The translations under genes were made by a program, and so were the position numbers. A stretch of 64,000 nt of DNA from Spirochaetota bacterium (GTDB lineage: Bacteria; Spirochaetota; UBA4802; UBA5368), in contig DATIKU010000048.1 of NCBI GenBank assembly GCA_035477215.1, positions 61,621 through 125,620 of the forward strand, read 5' to 3'. Position 1 is the stretch's first letter; every line of letters starts with the position of its first letter. The notes beneath the pieces are model-generated. The model did not search any database. It was given only the letters and a program-made list of their open reading frames with translations, and had not been told where the DNA came from. This document shows positions 35,427 to 45,907 of the stretch, in pieces.

Positions 35427-37223
35427 ATGGACTTAAGTCACATTAGAAATTTCTCAATCATAGCACACATCGACCACGGCAAGTCGACCCTGGCCGATCG
35501 CATTATCGAAAAATGCGAGCTGGTCGAGCGGCGCAACCACGTGGAGCAGATGCTCGACACCATGGACATCGAGCGCGAGCGCGGGATCACTATCAAGTCG
35601 AACACCATTACGCTTAACTACCGCTCGAAAAGCGGCCAGGCCTGCATCTTTAACCTCATCGACACGCCGGGGCACGTGGACTTCACCTACGAGGTGTCCA
35701 GGGCGCTCGCCGCCTGCGACGGCGTACTCCTGGTTGTGGACGCCTCTCAGGGTGTCGAGGCGCAGACGATCGCCAATCTCTACCTGGCCCTCGAAAGCGA
35801 CCTGGCGATACTGCCCGTCATCAACAAGATCGACATGCCCAGCGCCGACGTGGAGCGCACGAAGGAAGGCATCCGTAAATCGCTGGGGCTCAATCCGGAC
35901 CACGCCGTCCTGGTCTCCGCCAGAGAAGGCATCGGCATCGAAGAGCTGCTGGAGCGGATAGTGGAGGTGATCCCTCCCCCGCAGGGCGAGATCGACCGGC
36001 CGCTTTCGGCGCTGGTCTTCGACTCCTACTTCGACAAGTATGTCGGGGCCGTCGTCAAGGTGCGTATATTCAACGGCAAGGTCCGCCGCGGCGATCTGGT
36101 AAAGTTCATGTCGACCGACAAACAGTACGAAGTGACCGAGGTCGGCATATTCAGGCTGGTCCGCGAGAAGGCCGACGCGCTCACGCCCGGCGACGTAGGC
36201 TACATCATCGCCGGCATTAAAACCGTAAGCGACACCAAGATCGGCGACACTATAACGCACGTCCATAACCCGGCCGCCGAGCAGCTCAAGGGCTTCAGGG
36301 AGGTAAAGCCCATGGTGTTCTCCGGGCTCTACCCGATGTACAGCGACGACTACGAGGCTCTTAAAGATGCGCTGTCCAAACTGCGCCTTAACGACGCCTC
36401 GCTCATCTTCGAGCCGGACAACTCGTACGCGCTTGGCTTCGGCTTCCGCTGCGGCTACCTGGGACTCCTTCATATGGAGATCGTGCAGGAGCGCCTCGAA
36501 CGCGAGTTCGACCTGGCGCTGGTCACCACCGCGCCGAGCGTGGAATACCGCATCACCGGGCAGCGGGGGGATATCTTCACCATCGACAACCCGGTCAAGA
36601 TGCCCGATCCCGGCCTCATCGAAAAGATCGAGGAACCCTATGTCGTGGCGACCATCATTACCCCGGCGGAGTTCGTCGGCAACATCATGTCGCTCGTCCA
36701 GGACTGCCGCGGCATCCACAAGGACATGCAGTACATCGACGCCACGCGCATGCAGCTCCACTACGACCTTCCGCTCTCGGAGATCGTGTTCAACTTCTAC
36801 GACAAGCTGAAGTCCTATTCGAAGGGCTATGCCTCTTTCGACTACGAGTTCAGGGACTTCAGACCGTCCGAGATGGTCAAGGTCGACATCCTGGTGAACG
36901 CCGAGCCCGTGGACGCCCTCTCGTTCATCGTCCACAAGGACAAGGCCTACTACCGCGGCAAGGAAATCATCGAGAAGCTGAAAGACATCATCCCGCGCCA
37001 CCAGTTCAAGATCCCCCTGCAGGCGGCCATAGGCGCGAAGATCATCGCGCGCGAGAACATCTCGGCGATGGGCAAGAACGTCACCGCCAAGTGCTACGGC
37101 GGCGACATCACCCGCAAGCGCAAGCTCCTCGAAAAGCAGAAGGAGGGCAAGAAGCGCATGAAGCAGATCGGCTCGGTGGACATCCCGCAGGAGGCCTTCA
37201 TGACCATCCTGAGGATCGACTGA
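35427..37223 (+). CDS. lepA: Elongation factor 4 (LepA)
   Basis: A 598-residue translational GTPase that back-translocates ribosomes. G1 AHIDHGKST is at residues 13-21, then [12 protein letters not shown] (G2), DTPGHVDF (G3), and NKIDMPSAD (G4). Domain II-IV segments and the LepA-specific C-terminal domain ([20 protein letters not shown]) follow. Length is normal. The ATG at 35427 was chosen because the family begins [10 protein letters not shown]; 24 codons of open frame upstream have no matching sequence. Confidence 0.97.
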   Translation: MDLSHIRNFSIIAHIDHGKSTLADRIIEKCELVERRNHVEQMLDTMDIERERGITIKSNTITLNYRSKSGQACIFNLIDTPGHVDFTYEVSRALAACDGVLLVVDASQGVEAQTIANLYLALESDLAILPVINKIDMPSADVERTKEGIRKSLGLNPDHAVLVSAREGIGIEELLERIVEVIPPPQGEIDRPLSALVFDSYFDKYVGAVVKVRIFNGKVRRGDLVKFMSTDKQYEVTEVGIFRLVREKADALTPGDVGYIIAGIKTVSDTKIGDTITHVHNPAAEQLKGFREVKPMVFSGLYPMYSDDYEALKDALSKLRLNDASLIFEPDNSYALGFGFRCGYLGLLHMEIVQERLEREFDLALVTTAPSVEYRITGQRGDIFTIDNPVKMPDPGLIEKIEEPYVVATIITPAEFVGNIMSLVQDCRGIHKDMQYIDATRMQLHYDLPLSEIVFNFYDKLKSYSKGYASFDYEFRDFRPSEMVKVDILVNAEPVDALSFIVHKDKAYYRGKEIIEKLKDIIPRHQFKIPLQAAIGAKIIARENISAMGKNVTAKCYGGDITRKRKLLEKQKEGKKRMKQIGSVDIPQEAFMTILRID

Positions 37224-37259
37224 CCGCACCGCGAATCAGCGCGTCCCGACCGGCAGGCC

Positions 37260-37907
37260 ATGGACGGAAATGAAATAATCGGAAAGGCCCTGGAGTACGC
37301 CAGGGAGCGTATGGCCGCGGTCAAACCCAGCCACGGCTGGGACCACGTTGAGCGCGTTACGGAACTCGCCGTGCGGCTGGCCGGCGCCGAGGGCGCCGAC
37401 GCCTTCATCGTGCGCCTGGCCGCCATTCTCCACGACATCGCGCGCGCCGAAGAGGACGCCGCGCCCGGAACGATCTGCCACGCCGAGGCGGGCAGCCGCG
37501 AGGCCTATGATTTTCTTTTCGGCGCCGGCCTGGACGGGGAGCGCGCCCGGCACGTTGCCGACTGCATCCTGACGCACCGCTTCCGGAAGGCCCGCGCGCC
37601 CGTTACCCTCGAGGCCGCCGTGCTCCACGACGCCGACAAGCTTGACGCGATCGGCGCGATCGGCATCGGCAGGGCCTTTCTTTTCGCCGGAGAGGTCGGC
37701 GCAAAGGCGCATAACGGAAATATAGATGTCGGGAGGACGGAGCCCTACTCCGAGGAGGATACGGCCTACAGGGAATACAGCGTGAAGCTCCGGCACCTGA
37801 AGGAGCGCATGCGAACGGCGGGGGGAAGGCGCATCGCCGAAGAGCGGCACGAGTTCATGGTGGGATTTTTCGAGAGGCTGGACCTGGAGCACCGGGGAGA
37901 GGCCTGA
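37260..37907 (+). CDS. HD-domain phosphohydrolase
   Basis: A 215-residue protein with a metal-dependent HD domain: first His in HGWDH (residues 25-29), the HD pair at 58-59 (ILHDIARAEED), HAEAGS and then HDADKLDAIGAIG near 125-135. This is the YedJ/YfbR-like type that acts on nucleotides or small phosphate esters; substrate unknown. It starts 37 bp after lepA in the same direction and is probably co-transcribed with it. Confidence 0.88.
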   Translation: MDGNEIIGKALEYARERMAAVKPSHGWDHVERVTELAVRLAGAEGADAFIVRLAAILHDIARAEEDAAPGTICHAEAGSREAYDFLFGAGLDGERARHVADCILTHRFRKARAPVTLEAAVLHDADKLDAIGAIGIGRAFLFAGEVGAKAHNGNIDVGRTEPYSEEDTAYREYSVKLRHLKERMRTAGGRRIAEERHEFMVGFFERLDLEHRGEA

Positions 37908-37926
37908 CCCTGGGAGGGACGTCCGT

Positions 37927-38610
37927 TCAATCGACTACGAACCGGTATCCCACCGCGGGTTCCGTGACTATGATCGCCGGCCGCGAAGGGTCCTTCTCCA
38001 GCTTCTTTCTCAGCGCCGCGATATACACGCGCAGATAATTCGTCTCGCTCTCCATCCCCGGCCCCCATATCTCCCTCATTATCTGGCGTTGCGTCAGCAC
38101 CTTCCCCGGGTTCCTGGCGAAAAGCGTGAGGAGCTCGTATTCGAGCGGGGTGAATTTAACGACAAGCCCGTCCACCGTTACTGTTCTCCTGGAGAAATCG
38201 ACGGCGATGCCGTTATGGGTGAAGACCGGTTCATCGGTTTCCTGCTTTATTCTACGAAGGATGGCCCTGATGCGCGCCAGCAGCTCCCCCATGTTGAAGG
38301 GTTTGGTAATGTAATCATCGGCGCCGTTGTCCAGCAGCTCGATCTTGTCGTGTTCCGATTCGCGGACCGTAAGCACGATCACCGGCGCGTGGTACCATTC
38401 CCGCAGTTTTTTGAGCACCTGGATTCCGCTCATGTCCGGAAGGTTCAGGTCGAGCAGAATGATATCCGGTTTTTTCATGACCGTGAGGGTTATGCCGTCC
38501 TCGCCTCTTTCGGCCTCGAACACGCGGTATCCCCGGCTCTCGAGCCCCACCCTGAGAAAGCGACGGATCTGTATCTCGTCATCGATGACGAGTATGGTTT
38601 CAGTTTCCAT
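37927..38610 (-). CDS. kdpE: Potassium response regulator KdpE
   Basis: A 227-residue OmpR-family response regulator. The receiver domain (1-115) carries acidic residues DDE at 10-12, phospho-acceptor Asp54 (ILLDLNLPDMSG) and the conserved Lys in ITKPFN. The C-terminal winged helix (130-227) contains EYELLTLFARNPGKVLTQRQI and the wing VYIAALRKKLEKDP. It is encoded 10 bp after kdpD at the end of the kdp operon and should activate it under potassium limitation. The probable target element is at 45814-45865 and again at 47339-47390. Confidence 0.95.
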   Translation of the reverse strand: METETILVIDDEIQIRRFLRVGLESRGYRVFEAERGEDGITLTVMKKPDIILLDLNLPDMSGIQVLKKLREWYHAPVIVLTVRESEHDKIELLDNGADDYITKPFNMGELLARIRAILRRIKQETDEPVFTHNGIAVDFSRRTVTVDGLVVKFTPLEYELLTLFARNPGKVLTQRQIMREIWGPGMESETNYLRVYIAALRKKLEKDPSRPAIIVTEPAVGYRFVVD

Positions 38611-38620
38611 GATCAGGGAC

Positions 38621-41314
38621 TCATTCCGCTTTTTCCTTCATCTCGACCGGAAGGAAAATGACAAACCTCGCCCCGCCGGTCGCTTTATTCTCCGCGCGGA
38701 CGCTCCCCCCGTGAAGCTCCACGATCCCTCTGCTGATGGACAACCCGAGGCCGAGTCCTCCCTGTGATTGAGTCCGCTCCATCCGGTAGAATTTGTCAAA
38801 AAGCTTTTGTATATCCTCCTCCGGCAGACCCTTCCCCTCGTCCTCTACGGTGATCGTAACGCCGTCCCCGGCCCCGGATACCGAAACGCACACCGGAGTG
38901 CCCTCTTCGGTATGCACCATGGCGTTATGGATGATGCAATAAATCGCCTGCTCCATGAGGTTGTAATCGACCCGTATGAGCGGAATGTCATCCGGGCAAT
39001 TCACCGTCAGCGGGTGTTTCTCCAGATGAGGCCCCAGCCTTCCCATGGTGATGCCTAAAATATCGGAAATATCGTTCCAGTCCAGGTTGAGCCTGAGCCT
39101 GCCGGATTCGATCCGGCTCATGTCGAGAAGATTGTCCACAAGGCGTATCAGCCGCTCGGAGGCCCCCTGTGTTTCACTCAGCAAACTGTTCCTGATACGG
39201 GTATCATTCCCGACCGACGGATCCATCATCGTGCTGATCAGGCCCTTGATCGCGGTAAGCGGGGTCCTGAGCTCGTGGGTTATCGAATTCAGCAGTATAC
39301 GGTAATGCCGCTCCGACTCTTCGGCCACCATGGCCTTCCTGCTCATGGTCGAAAGCCGCTCGCGCTCCAGACGAACCGCCAGCTGGTATGCGATATTCTG
39401 CAGAAATCCGAGCTGTTCCAGGGAAAAAACGATCCCGGAGTCCGGGCGAAGGCCCATCACTCCCGCCATCCTTCCGGGGGCCGCGAGCGGAATATAGTGC
39501 ACACCCCCTCCCGACAGCGTATCGGTGAAGAGGCCCGCAGGTTTTTTATTCCTGAACGCCCATTCCGCGACAGCGCGCTCACCGTCTCCCACGGAAAGCC
39601 CGCCGCTTTTATGAGGCTCGCCCAGCGACGCCCCGGCTTCATCCGCCGGGAACACCGCCACCTTCGATTGAAAGCTGTTCTCGATATACGATACCGCGGT
39701 GTCGAGAACCTCGTCCATTCCAAACGCCGCCGAGAGCGCCCTCGAAAACTCGTACATGCCCGAGATCCGTTCCTCGCGCGCGCGCAGCGCAAGCTCCTTC
39801 AGCCGCAGCTTCGAGGTCAGGGCCCCCATGACGGTGGCGATGACGAAATACATACCGAACATCAGCGCGTCCTCCAGCCTCGCTATCCGAAAGGTCAGTA
39901 TGGGCGGGATGAAGAGAAAGTTCCAGCTGAGCGAACTCAGAGCGGCTCCCAGAAGCACGGGGCCCCTGCCGACATAAAGAGAAAGCAGTACGATCGAAAG
40001 CAGGAAAACAAGCGCGATGGTCCAGTAACCGGTGACCATCGCCAGGAACAGATTGACGACGGTAATGCCGGCGATGACGGCCGCGGCGATGAGATATTCC
40101 CCGGGCGGCCCTTTCCGATTCGGCTCGCCGGGAAAACGGCCGAACAGCCGCGGCTTTGCCCCGCCCGGTTCAGGCCGCGTCACGATGTGGATTTCAATAT
40201 CACCGCTGCGCCTGATGAGCCGATCGATGATGTTTCCCCCCGAAAAATAATCGGACAGGTACTTCCGCAGCGGCTTTCCCGCTACGATCTGGGTGATGTT
40301 CTTGCGCCGGGCCACGCGCAGAAGGCCGCTTACGATGTCCTCATCCGCGGTCGAGATCACCTCCGCTCCGAGTTCACGCGCCAGGCCCAGGTTTTTATTC
40401 AGCGTGATCCGCGCCGCCGGCGAAAGCGCCTTCTGCTTTTCGATGTACAGCGCGATCCACGGGGCCTTGAGGTTGAAGGCCATCCGCCGGGTCCAGCGGA
40501 TAAGGTATTCTGAATAGGGGCTCGGGCTCACCGCCACGAGCAGGCGCTCCCCGGCCTTCCAGGGCCCCCTGATGCGCTTCTTCCGGGCATAGTCGCGAAG
40601 CTCGTACCCTACGAGGCCGGCCACGTACCGCAGGGACATCTCACGCAGCGCGGTCAGGTTGCCCTTCCGGAAAAACCGTTCGGCGGCGAGCTCGGCCTTT
40701 TCCGGAATATATACCTTTCCCTCGGCGAGGCGCTTCAGGAGCTCTTCCGGCGGAAGGTCGACAAGCTCTATCTCGTCGGCAAGGTCGAGGATCGAATCGG
40801 GAACGGTCTCGCGGATTTTGACACCGGTGATTTTCTCGACCACGTCGGCCTGGCTTTCGAGGTGCTGGACATTGAGGGTGCTGAAGACGTCAATGCCGTT
40901 GTCCAGGAGCTCGGTTACGTCCCGATAGCGTTTCGCGTGGCGCGAACCTTCGGCGTTGGTGTGCGCGAGCTCATCGACGAGGACGACGACGGGACGCCGC
41001 TTCAACACCGCGTCGATATCGAATTCTTCAACGACTATTCCCCGGTGACCGATTTTTTTCCGGGGCACCGCTTCGAGGCCCTTCAACAGTTCTTCAGTCT
41101 CATCACGACCGTGCGTCTCGACATATCCGATTATTATATCGACGCCCTCCCGGGCCATCCGTCCGGCGGCCTCGAGCATGGCGTAGGTTTTCCCGACCCC
41201 GGCGGCCATCCCGAAAAATATCCTGAGCCGGCCGCGCTTCCCCCTGTCCTTTTCCTCCTCCTGCAGGGTTTGGAGGAGAGCGTCGGGGTCGGGGCGTTGA
41301 TACTCGCCGCTCAT
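38621..41314 (-). CDS. kdpD: Potassium sensor histidine kinase KdpD
   Basis: An 897-residue membrane kinase. The N-terminal KdpD domain has the Walker A GMAAGVGKT at 35-43; a universal-stress-like domain follows (about 245-370), then four transmembrane helices (about 395-500), a GAF-like region (about 525-650), the dimerisation domain with phospho-acceptor His in ITHELRTPLT at about 682, and the HATPase with DEGKGLP and the G box GLGLGLSISRGIVELHGG. It senses potassium and turgor and phosphorylates KdpE. The start overlaps the kdpC stop (ATGA). Confidence 0.96.
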   Translation of the reverse strand: MSGEYQRPDPDALLQTLQEEEKDRGKRGRLRIFFGMAAGVGKTYAMLEAAGRMAREGVDIIIGYVETHGRDETEELLKGLEAVPRKKIGHRGIVVEEFDIDAVLKRRPVVVLVDELAHTNAEGSRHAKRYRDVTELLDNGIDVFSTLNVQHLESQADVVEKITGVKIRETVPDSILDLADEIELVDLPPEELLKRLAEGKVYIPEKAELAAERFFRKGNLTALREMSLRYVAGLVGYELRDYARKKRIRGPWKAGERLLVAVSPSPYSEYLIRWTRRMAFNLKAPWIALYIEKQKALSPAARITLNKNLGLARELGAEVISTADEDIVSGLLRVARRKNITQIVAGKPLRKYLSDYFSGGNIIDRLIRRSGDIEIHIVTRPEPGGAKPRLFGRFPGEPNRKGPPGEYLIAAAVIAGITVVNLFLAMVTGYWTIALVFLLSIVLLSLYVGRGPVLLGAALSSLSWNFLFIPPILTFRIARLEDALMFGMYFVIATVMGALTSKLRLKELALRAREERISGMYEFSRALSAAFGMDEVLDTAVSYIENSFQSKVAVFPADEAGASLGEPHKSGGLSVGDGERAVAEWAFRNKKPAGLFTDTLSGGGVHYIPLAAPGRMAGVMGLRPDSGIVFSLEQLGFLQNIAYQLAVRLERERLSTMSRKAMVAEESERHYRILLNSITHELRTPLTAIKGLISTMMDPSVGNDTRIRNSLLSETQGASERLIRLVDNLLDMSRIESGRLRLNLDWNDISDILGITMGRLGPHLEKHPLTVNCPDDIPLIRVDYNLMEQAIYCIIHNAMVHTEEGTPVCVSVSGAGDGVTITVEDEGKGLPEEDIQKLFDKFYRMERTQSQGGLGLGLSISRGIVELHGGSVRAENKATGGARFVIFLPVEMKEKAE

Positions 41315-41883
41315 CCGCCCTCACTCATGGCGTCGAGGATCAGGTTTAATTCGAGAACATTGACGGATGAATCCCCGAAAACCCCGAAGTATCGCTTTTC
41401 AGCACATTTCCCGACCAGGCCGGTGATGACCGCTGTATCCATGCCCCGGGCCCGGGCCACGCGCGGCGCCTGCAGCAGGGCCGCCTGGAGGCCGATATGC
41501 GGATCGAGCCCGCTTGCGGAGGCCAGCACCAGGTCGGCGGGTATGCCCGCATCGGCCGGCAAAGAGTTCTCCTTTCTCACGACGGCCGCCCGCTCCACGA
41601 CACGGTCGATGTGCTTTTTATTCGTCGGGCCGAAGTTTGATCCTCCGGAGCTCAGGCCGTCATAGTCGCATGCCGAGGGCCGTCCGTGAAAATATTCCGG
41701 CCTGGAAAATCCCTGTCCGATCAGGGCCGAGCCGACGATACGTCCGTCGACGATAACGAGACTGCCGTTCGCCTTTCCCGGGAAAACCAGCTGCGCGGCA
41801 AGTGTCATCACGAGCGGGTACAGGATTCCCAGAAACAATGACATCACCGCGAGGAAGATGATCGATATTTTCAATTGTTTCAT
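41311..41883 (-). CDS. kdpC: Potassium-transporting ATPase subunit C
   Basis: A 190-residue subunit with one N-terminal membrane helix (ISIIFLAVMSLFLGILYPLVMTL) and a periplasmic domain with the family segments GSALIGQGFSRPEYFHGRPSA, then SSGGSNFGPTN and SGLDPHIGLQAALLQAPRVA. It stabilises the KdpFABC complex and raises ATP affinity. It lies 11 bp after kdpB and overlaps kdpD, so all three are in one transcript. Confidence 0.96.
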   Translation of the reverse strand: MKQLKISIIFLAVMSLFLGILYPLVMTLAAQLVFPGKANGSLVIVDGRIVGSALIGQGFSRPEYFHGRPSACDYDGLSSGGSNFGPTNKKHIDRVVERAAVVRKENSLPADAGIPADLVLASASGLDPHIGLQAALLQAPRVARARGMDTAVITGLVGKCAEKRYFGVFGDSSVNVLELNLILDAMSEGG

Positions 41884-41894
41884 GTTGTATTCTC

Positions 41895-43916
41895 CTACGC
41901 CAGTCCGGTGAGCGCAATAAATAAATCGATGATCTTGATTCCGATAAACGGCAGCGCCATCCCGCCGATGCCATAGATGAGAAAGTTCCTCCGCAGCAGG
42001 CGGGAAACGGAGATGAACCGGTACCGGACACCTCTAAGCGCCAGCGGGATGAGCGCCGGGATGACGAGCGCGTTGAAAACCACCGCCGAAAGAACGGCCG
42101 ATGCCGGATTCGCAAGATGCATGATATTGAGGACGTTCAGTGCGGGGTAAGCGACCGCGAAGAGGGCCGGTAAGATGGCGAAGTATTTTGCCACGTCGTT
42201 GGCGATGCTGAAGGTGGTAAGCGCACCCCGGGTGATGAGTATCTCCTTTCCCGTCTCGACGATATCCAGGAGCTTGGTGGGGGACGAGTCCAGGTCGATC
42301 ATGTTGGCGGCCTCGCGCGCGGCCTGCGTTCCGGCGTTCATGGCCACCGCAACGTCGGCCTGAGCCAGGGCCGGGGCGTCGTTGGTGCCGTCGCCGATCA
42401 TCGCAAGCATGTGGCCTTCCCGCTGGTATTTCCTGATCACCTCGAGCTTGGTTTCGGGCTTCGCCTGCGACAGGAAATCGTCCACACCCGCCTCGGCCGC
42501 GATGGAGGCCGCGGTGAGCGGATTGTCGCCCGTTATCATGACCGACCGGATGCCCATGCGGCGCAAATCCGCGAGTCTCGCCGCGATACCCGGCTTCATT
42601 ACGTCTTTCAGCCGTATAACGCCTATGGTCCGGTTGTCCTCGACCACAACCAGCGGCGTCTCGCCCGCCTTCCCGATCCGGTCGACGATTTGCCGTATCC
42701 GTCCGGGAATCGACGAGTTCCGCTTTTTCAGATATTCCTCAATGGATTCGCACGCGCCCTTCCGTATTATCATGCCGTTCATGTCGATCCCGCTCATCCC
42801 CGAGTCCGGTGTAAAGGGTATGAAAACCGAACCTTCCGGCGACCGGATATCGTGTCCGCGGATACCCATCTCTTTTTTCGCCAAAACCACGATGCTCCGA
42901 CCCTCGGGGGTTTCATCCGCGATGGAGGCGAACAGGGCGGCCCGCGCCAGATCCGTCATCTTTATGCCGTCCGCCGGGATAAATTCCGCGGCCATGCGGT
43001 TGCCCAGCGTGATGGTGCCGGTTTTGTCGAGCAACACGACGCTGACATCGCCCGAGGCCTCGACGGCCCTGCCGCTCATCGCCACCACGTTGTGCGCGAG
43101 AAGCCGGTCCATGCCCGCGATGCCGATGGCGGGCAGCAATCCTCCGATGGTGGTGGGCATGAGGCATACGAGCAGCGATATCAGAACGGGCAGTGTGACG
43201 GTTATCCCCATGTAACGGGCGAAGGCCGGAAGCGTGAAGACCACCACGAGGAAAAGCACCGTGAGGCTGACGAGAAGTATCTCGAGCGCGATCTCGTTGG
43301 GTGTTTTCCGCCGCTTTGCGCTCTCGACCATTTTGATCATATGGTCCAGGAAAGTTTCGCCGGGGTTTACGGTGATCCTGACGATGATCCTCCCCGAGAG
43401 GATCATCGTCCCACCGGTTACTCCGCAGCGGTCGCCGCCGGACTCGCGTATCACCGGCGCCGATTCCCCGGTAATGGCCGATTCGTCCACCAGAGCGGTG
43501 CCTTCGATGATATCGCCGTCGCCGGGAACGGTCTCTTCTTCATTGACAATAATGACATCATTTTTTTTCAGGAGGCCGGCGGATACATTTTCGGTTTTGC
43601 CGTTTTCAAGGACCCTGACCGCGACAAGACTTCCTCGCGTGCTCCGCAGCGATTCCGCCCGCGCTTTTCCCTGTATCTCCGCCAGCGCCTCGGCGAAATT
43701 GGCGAAGAGAACGGTGGCCCACATCCAGATGCCGACCTGGAGGCCCAGGGAAAAATCCTCCCCGTTGAGAATATCGCGGACCGTCACCGCCACGGTGATG
43801 AAGGCGCCGATCTCAACGACGAACATGACCACGTTTCTCCAGAGGGTGAACGGGTTCAGTTTTTTAAAAGATTCCTTTAAAGCCAGTAACATGAATCCTG
43901 ATTGCCATAGAGTCAT
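41895..43916 (-). CDS. kdpB: Potassium-transporting ATPase ATP-binding subunit B
   Basis: A 673-residue P-type ATPase, the energising subunit of KdpFABC. It contains the dephosphorylation motif TGES ([10 protein letters not shown]), the phosphorylated Asp in DKTGT near residue 297, and the hinge motif [20 protein letters not shown], with membrane helices at the N-terminus, middle and end. The kdpA gene is 12 bp upstream. Length is usual for KdpB. Confidence 0.97.
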   Translation of the reverse strand: MTLWQSGFMLLALKESFKKLNPFTLWRNVVMFVVEIGAFITVAVTVRDILNGEDFSLGLQVGIWMWATVLFANFAEALAEIQGKARAESLRSTRGSLVAVRVLENGKTENVSAGLLKKNDVIIVNEEETVPGDGDIIEGTALVDESAITGESAPVIRESGGDRCGVTGGTMILSGRIIVRITVNPGETFLDHMIKMVESAKRRKTPNEIALEILLVSLTVLFLVVVFTLPAFARYMGITVTLPVLISLLVCLMPTTIGGLLPAIGIAGMDRLLAHNVVAMSGRAVEASGDVSVVLLDKTGTITLGNRMAAEFIPADGIKMTDLARAALFASIADETPEGRSIVVLAKKEMGIRGHDIRSPEGSVFIPFTPDSGMSGIDMNGMIIRKGACESIEEYLKKRNSSIPGRIRQIVDRIGKAGETPLVVVEDNRTIGVIRLKDVMKPGIAARLADLRRMGIRSVMITGDNPLTAASIAAEAGVDDFLSQAKPETKLEVIRKYQREGHMLAMIGDGTNDAPALAQADVAVAMNAGTQAAREAANMIDLDSSPTKLLDIVETGKEILITRGALTTFSIANDVAKYFAILPALFAVAYPALNVLNIMHLANPASAVLSAVVFNALVIPALIPLALRGVRYRFISVSRLLRRNFLIYGIGGMALPFIGIKIIDLFIALTGLA

Positions 43917-43928
43917 GATATACCCTCG

Positions 43929-45632
43929 CTAAAAAAGATTTCCCTGATTGACGAACAGATGTTCCAGTATCGGCCCGAGGGAGTAGACCGGGAAGAAGCC
44001 GAGCGCTCCCATGATGAAGATCACGCTCATGAGAATGATGATGAACAGAAGACCGGTCGTCGGGAAGCTCGCACCGCTCTCGGGCACTGTTTTCTTTTTT
44101 GCGAGCGAACCGGCCACGGCGAGCGCCGGGATTACCGTCGCGAAACGGCCGATGAGCATCGCGATCGCGATCGTACCGTTATAAAAAACGGTGTTGGCCC
44201 CCAGGCCCGCGAAGGCGGAGCCGTTGTTGCCGCTGCCCGATGAATAGGCATAGAGTATCTCCGAGAGGCCGCGGGACGAGGGATTGTTCAACCCCGCAAG
44301 TCCCGCATCCGTGGAAACCGCTATCGCGGAGAATACGATCATCGATATCATCGGCACGAGCATCGATATCATCGCCATGATCATCTCGAAGGGACCGAGT
44401 TTCTTGCCCATGAACTCCGGGGTCCGCCCTATCATGAGGCCCGCGACGAACATCGCGAGGATTGCGTAGAAAAGCACGCCGATGAGGCCAACGCCCACGC
44501 CGCCGAAGATAACCTCGCCGATGCCGATGTTGAACATCTGTATCATTCCGCCCAGCGGCATATAGCTGTTGTGCATGCCGTTGACCGAACCGTTGGAGGT
44601 CGTGGTGGTTGACTCGCTCCAGACCCCGGACCAGAATACTCCGAAACGGGTTTCCTTGCCCTCCAGGTTCCCGCCGTAAATGCCGGCACCGGAAAGGGCG
44701 GGGTTCGGTTGGGATTCGGTATAGAGGATAACCCCCAGTCCCACAATGAAGAGGATCAGCATGGCGTAAAAAAGGGCCCGCCCCTGTTTTGTTTTTTTGA
44801 TCATATAGCCGAACATGAAGACGAAGGCCATCGGGATGAGAAGAATGGCGAAATTCTCGACGAGGTTCGCCGCGAATGTCGGGTTTTCGAACGGGTGGGC
44901 GGAATTGGCGTTGAAAAAGCCCCCGCCGTTGGAACCGAGCTGCTTGATGGCGACCTGTGACGCGGCCGGACCCAGCGGAAGAAGCTGCCTGGAACCCTCC
45001 AGCGTTTCCGCCACGGCGTGGCGGCTGAAGGTCTGAACGACACCCTGCGACATGAGGATTATGCCCGTAATGATCGAAAGCGGCAGCAGCACGTACAGGA
45101 TCGAGCGCGTGGTATCAACCCAGAAATTTCCGACGGTATCGGACTCCCTGCGCATGAACCCCCTGACGAAGGCCACGCCCGCGGCCATTCCGACGGCGGC
45201 CGAAATAAAATTCTGCACGGCAAGCCCGGCCATCTGCGTCAGGCTGCTCATTGTCGATTCACCCGCATAGGACTGCCAGTTCGTATTGGTAACGAAGGAC
45301 ACGGCCGTGTTGAACGCCGTATCCCAGCGCACGCCCGCCAGCTTTTGCGGGTTAAGCGGCAGCGGATACTGCCCCATCTGCAGGGCCATCAGCGCCGCTA
45401 TGCCGATAATGTTGAAAACGACGAAGGCCATGGCATACGTCTTCCACGACATCTCCATCGATGCATCCACGCCGCAAACGCGGCAAACGGCATTTTCCAG
45501 CGGGCGGACGGCGCGACTTATTAAAGTCGGTTCGCCGGCGAACACCTTCGCCATGTAACGCCCCAGCGGGATGGAAGATACGATCAGCATGGCGAAGAAA
45601 AGCATCCCGGCCGGGAAATCGTAATGGTTCAT
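43929..45632 (-). CDS. kdpA: Potassium-transporting ATPase channel subunit A
   Basis: A 567-residue potassium-binding channel-like subunit with about ten membrane helices and four P-loop repeats. Filter-like segments visible include TNTNWQSYAGEST, LGSNGGGFFNANSAHPFEN and SGSGNNGSAFAGLG. It belongs to the superfamily that also contains Trk/Ktr channels, one of which is encoded just upstream. It lies 34 bp downstream of kdpF. Confidence 0.97.
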   Translation of the reverse strand: MNHYDFPAGMLFFAMLIVSSIPLGRYMAKVFAGEPTLISRAVRPLENAVCRVCGVDASMEMSWKTYAMAFVVFNIIGIAALMALQMGQYPLPLNPQKLAGVRWDTAFNTAVSFVTNTNWQSYAGESTMSSLTQMAGLAVQNFISAAVGMAAGVAFVRGFMRRESDTVGNFWVDTTRSILYVLLPLSIITGIILMSQGVVQTFSRHAVAETLEGSRQLLPLGPAASQVAIKQLGSNGGGFFNANSAHPFENPTFAANLVENFAILLIPMAFVFMFGYMIKKTKQGRALFYAMLILFIVGLGVILYTESQPNPALSGAGIYGGNLEGKETRFGVFWSGVWSESTTTTSNGSVNGMHNSYMPLGGMIQMFNIGIGEVIFGGVGVGLIGVLFYAILAMFVAGLMIGRTPEFMGKKLGPFEMIMAMISMLVPMISMIVFSAIAVSTDAGLAGLNNPSSRGLSEILYAYSSGSGNNGSAFAGLGANTVFYNGTIAIAMLIGRFATVIPALAVAGSLAKKKTVPESGASFPTTGLLFIIILMSVIFIMGALGFFPVYSLGPILEHLFVNQGNLF

Positions 45633-45666
45633 ATCTAACCCCGCATGATTGTTTTATCGTTTTCGG

Positions 45667-45756
45667 TCAGCGCTCTTCCGGGAACAGGATCGAGTACCAG
45701 AGGTACGCGACCAGGACCAGGCCGGAAACGGCACCGACAATCAGAAGTATATTCAC
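45667..45756 (-). CDS. kdpF: KdpF small subunit
   Basis: A 29-residue single-helix peptide (starts at GTG, reading NILLIVGAVSGLVLVAYLW, then YSILFPEER) that fits the KdpF family, a lipid-like stabiliser of the Kdp complex. GGAGG stands 7 nt before the GTG. It directly precedes kdpA, as in other kdp operons. The shared regulatory element lies about 60-110 nt upstream. Confidence 0.88.
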   Translation of the reverse strand: MNILLIVGAVSGLVLVAYLWYSILFPEER

Positions 45757-45813
45757 GATGCAACCTCCTTGTCCCGATGGACTCTCTGAAATATCCGGAT
45801 TTTTTCATCGACC

Positions 45814-45865
45814 GTCCATCTCGGGCATGTTAAGACCGCGGGAGTCTCCGTTAAAATAATGTAAA
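45814..45865 (-). promoter_or_regulatory. Shared Kdp/Trk regulatory element, kdp copy
   Basis: On the minus strand: TTTACATTATTTTAA, 16 variable GC-rich bases, then CTTAACATGCCCGAGATGGAC. The copy at 47339-47390 has the same ends at the same spacing (33 of 36 flanking positions match, while the middle 16 barely do). TTWACAT occurs at both ends, 32 nt apart. TAACAT could be a -10 box. Likely the promoter and KdpE binding region of the kdp operon. Confidence 0.7.
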
Positions 45866-45907
45866 AAGGAAAGCGTGCGCAGAGACGCGCGACCCGGTCA
45901 CACACCA

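Noticed and set aside
35454..37229. 591-codon minus-strand frame opposite lepA
   Set aside because: Complete antisense of lepA; a common artefact of GC-rich coding DNA.
39275..40513. 412-codon plus-strand frame opposite kdpD
   Set aside because: Antisense to a clearly identified kinase.
42411..43880. 489-codon plus-strand frame opposite kdpB
   Set aside because: Antisense shadow rich in His, Arg and Asp, with no recognisable motif.
45757..45907. c-di-AMP (ydaO) riboswitch upstream of kdp
   Set aside because: Considered because such riboswitches precede potassium transporters, but the 150-nt gap has no matching conserved core, and the shared element is better explained as a promoter and operator.
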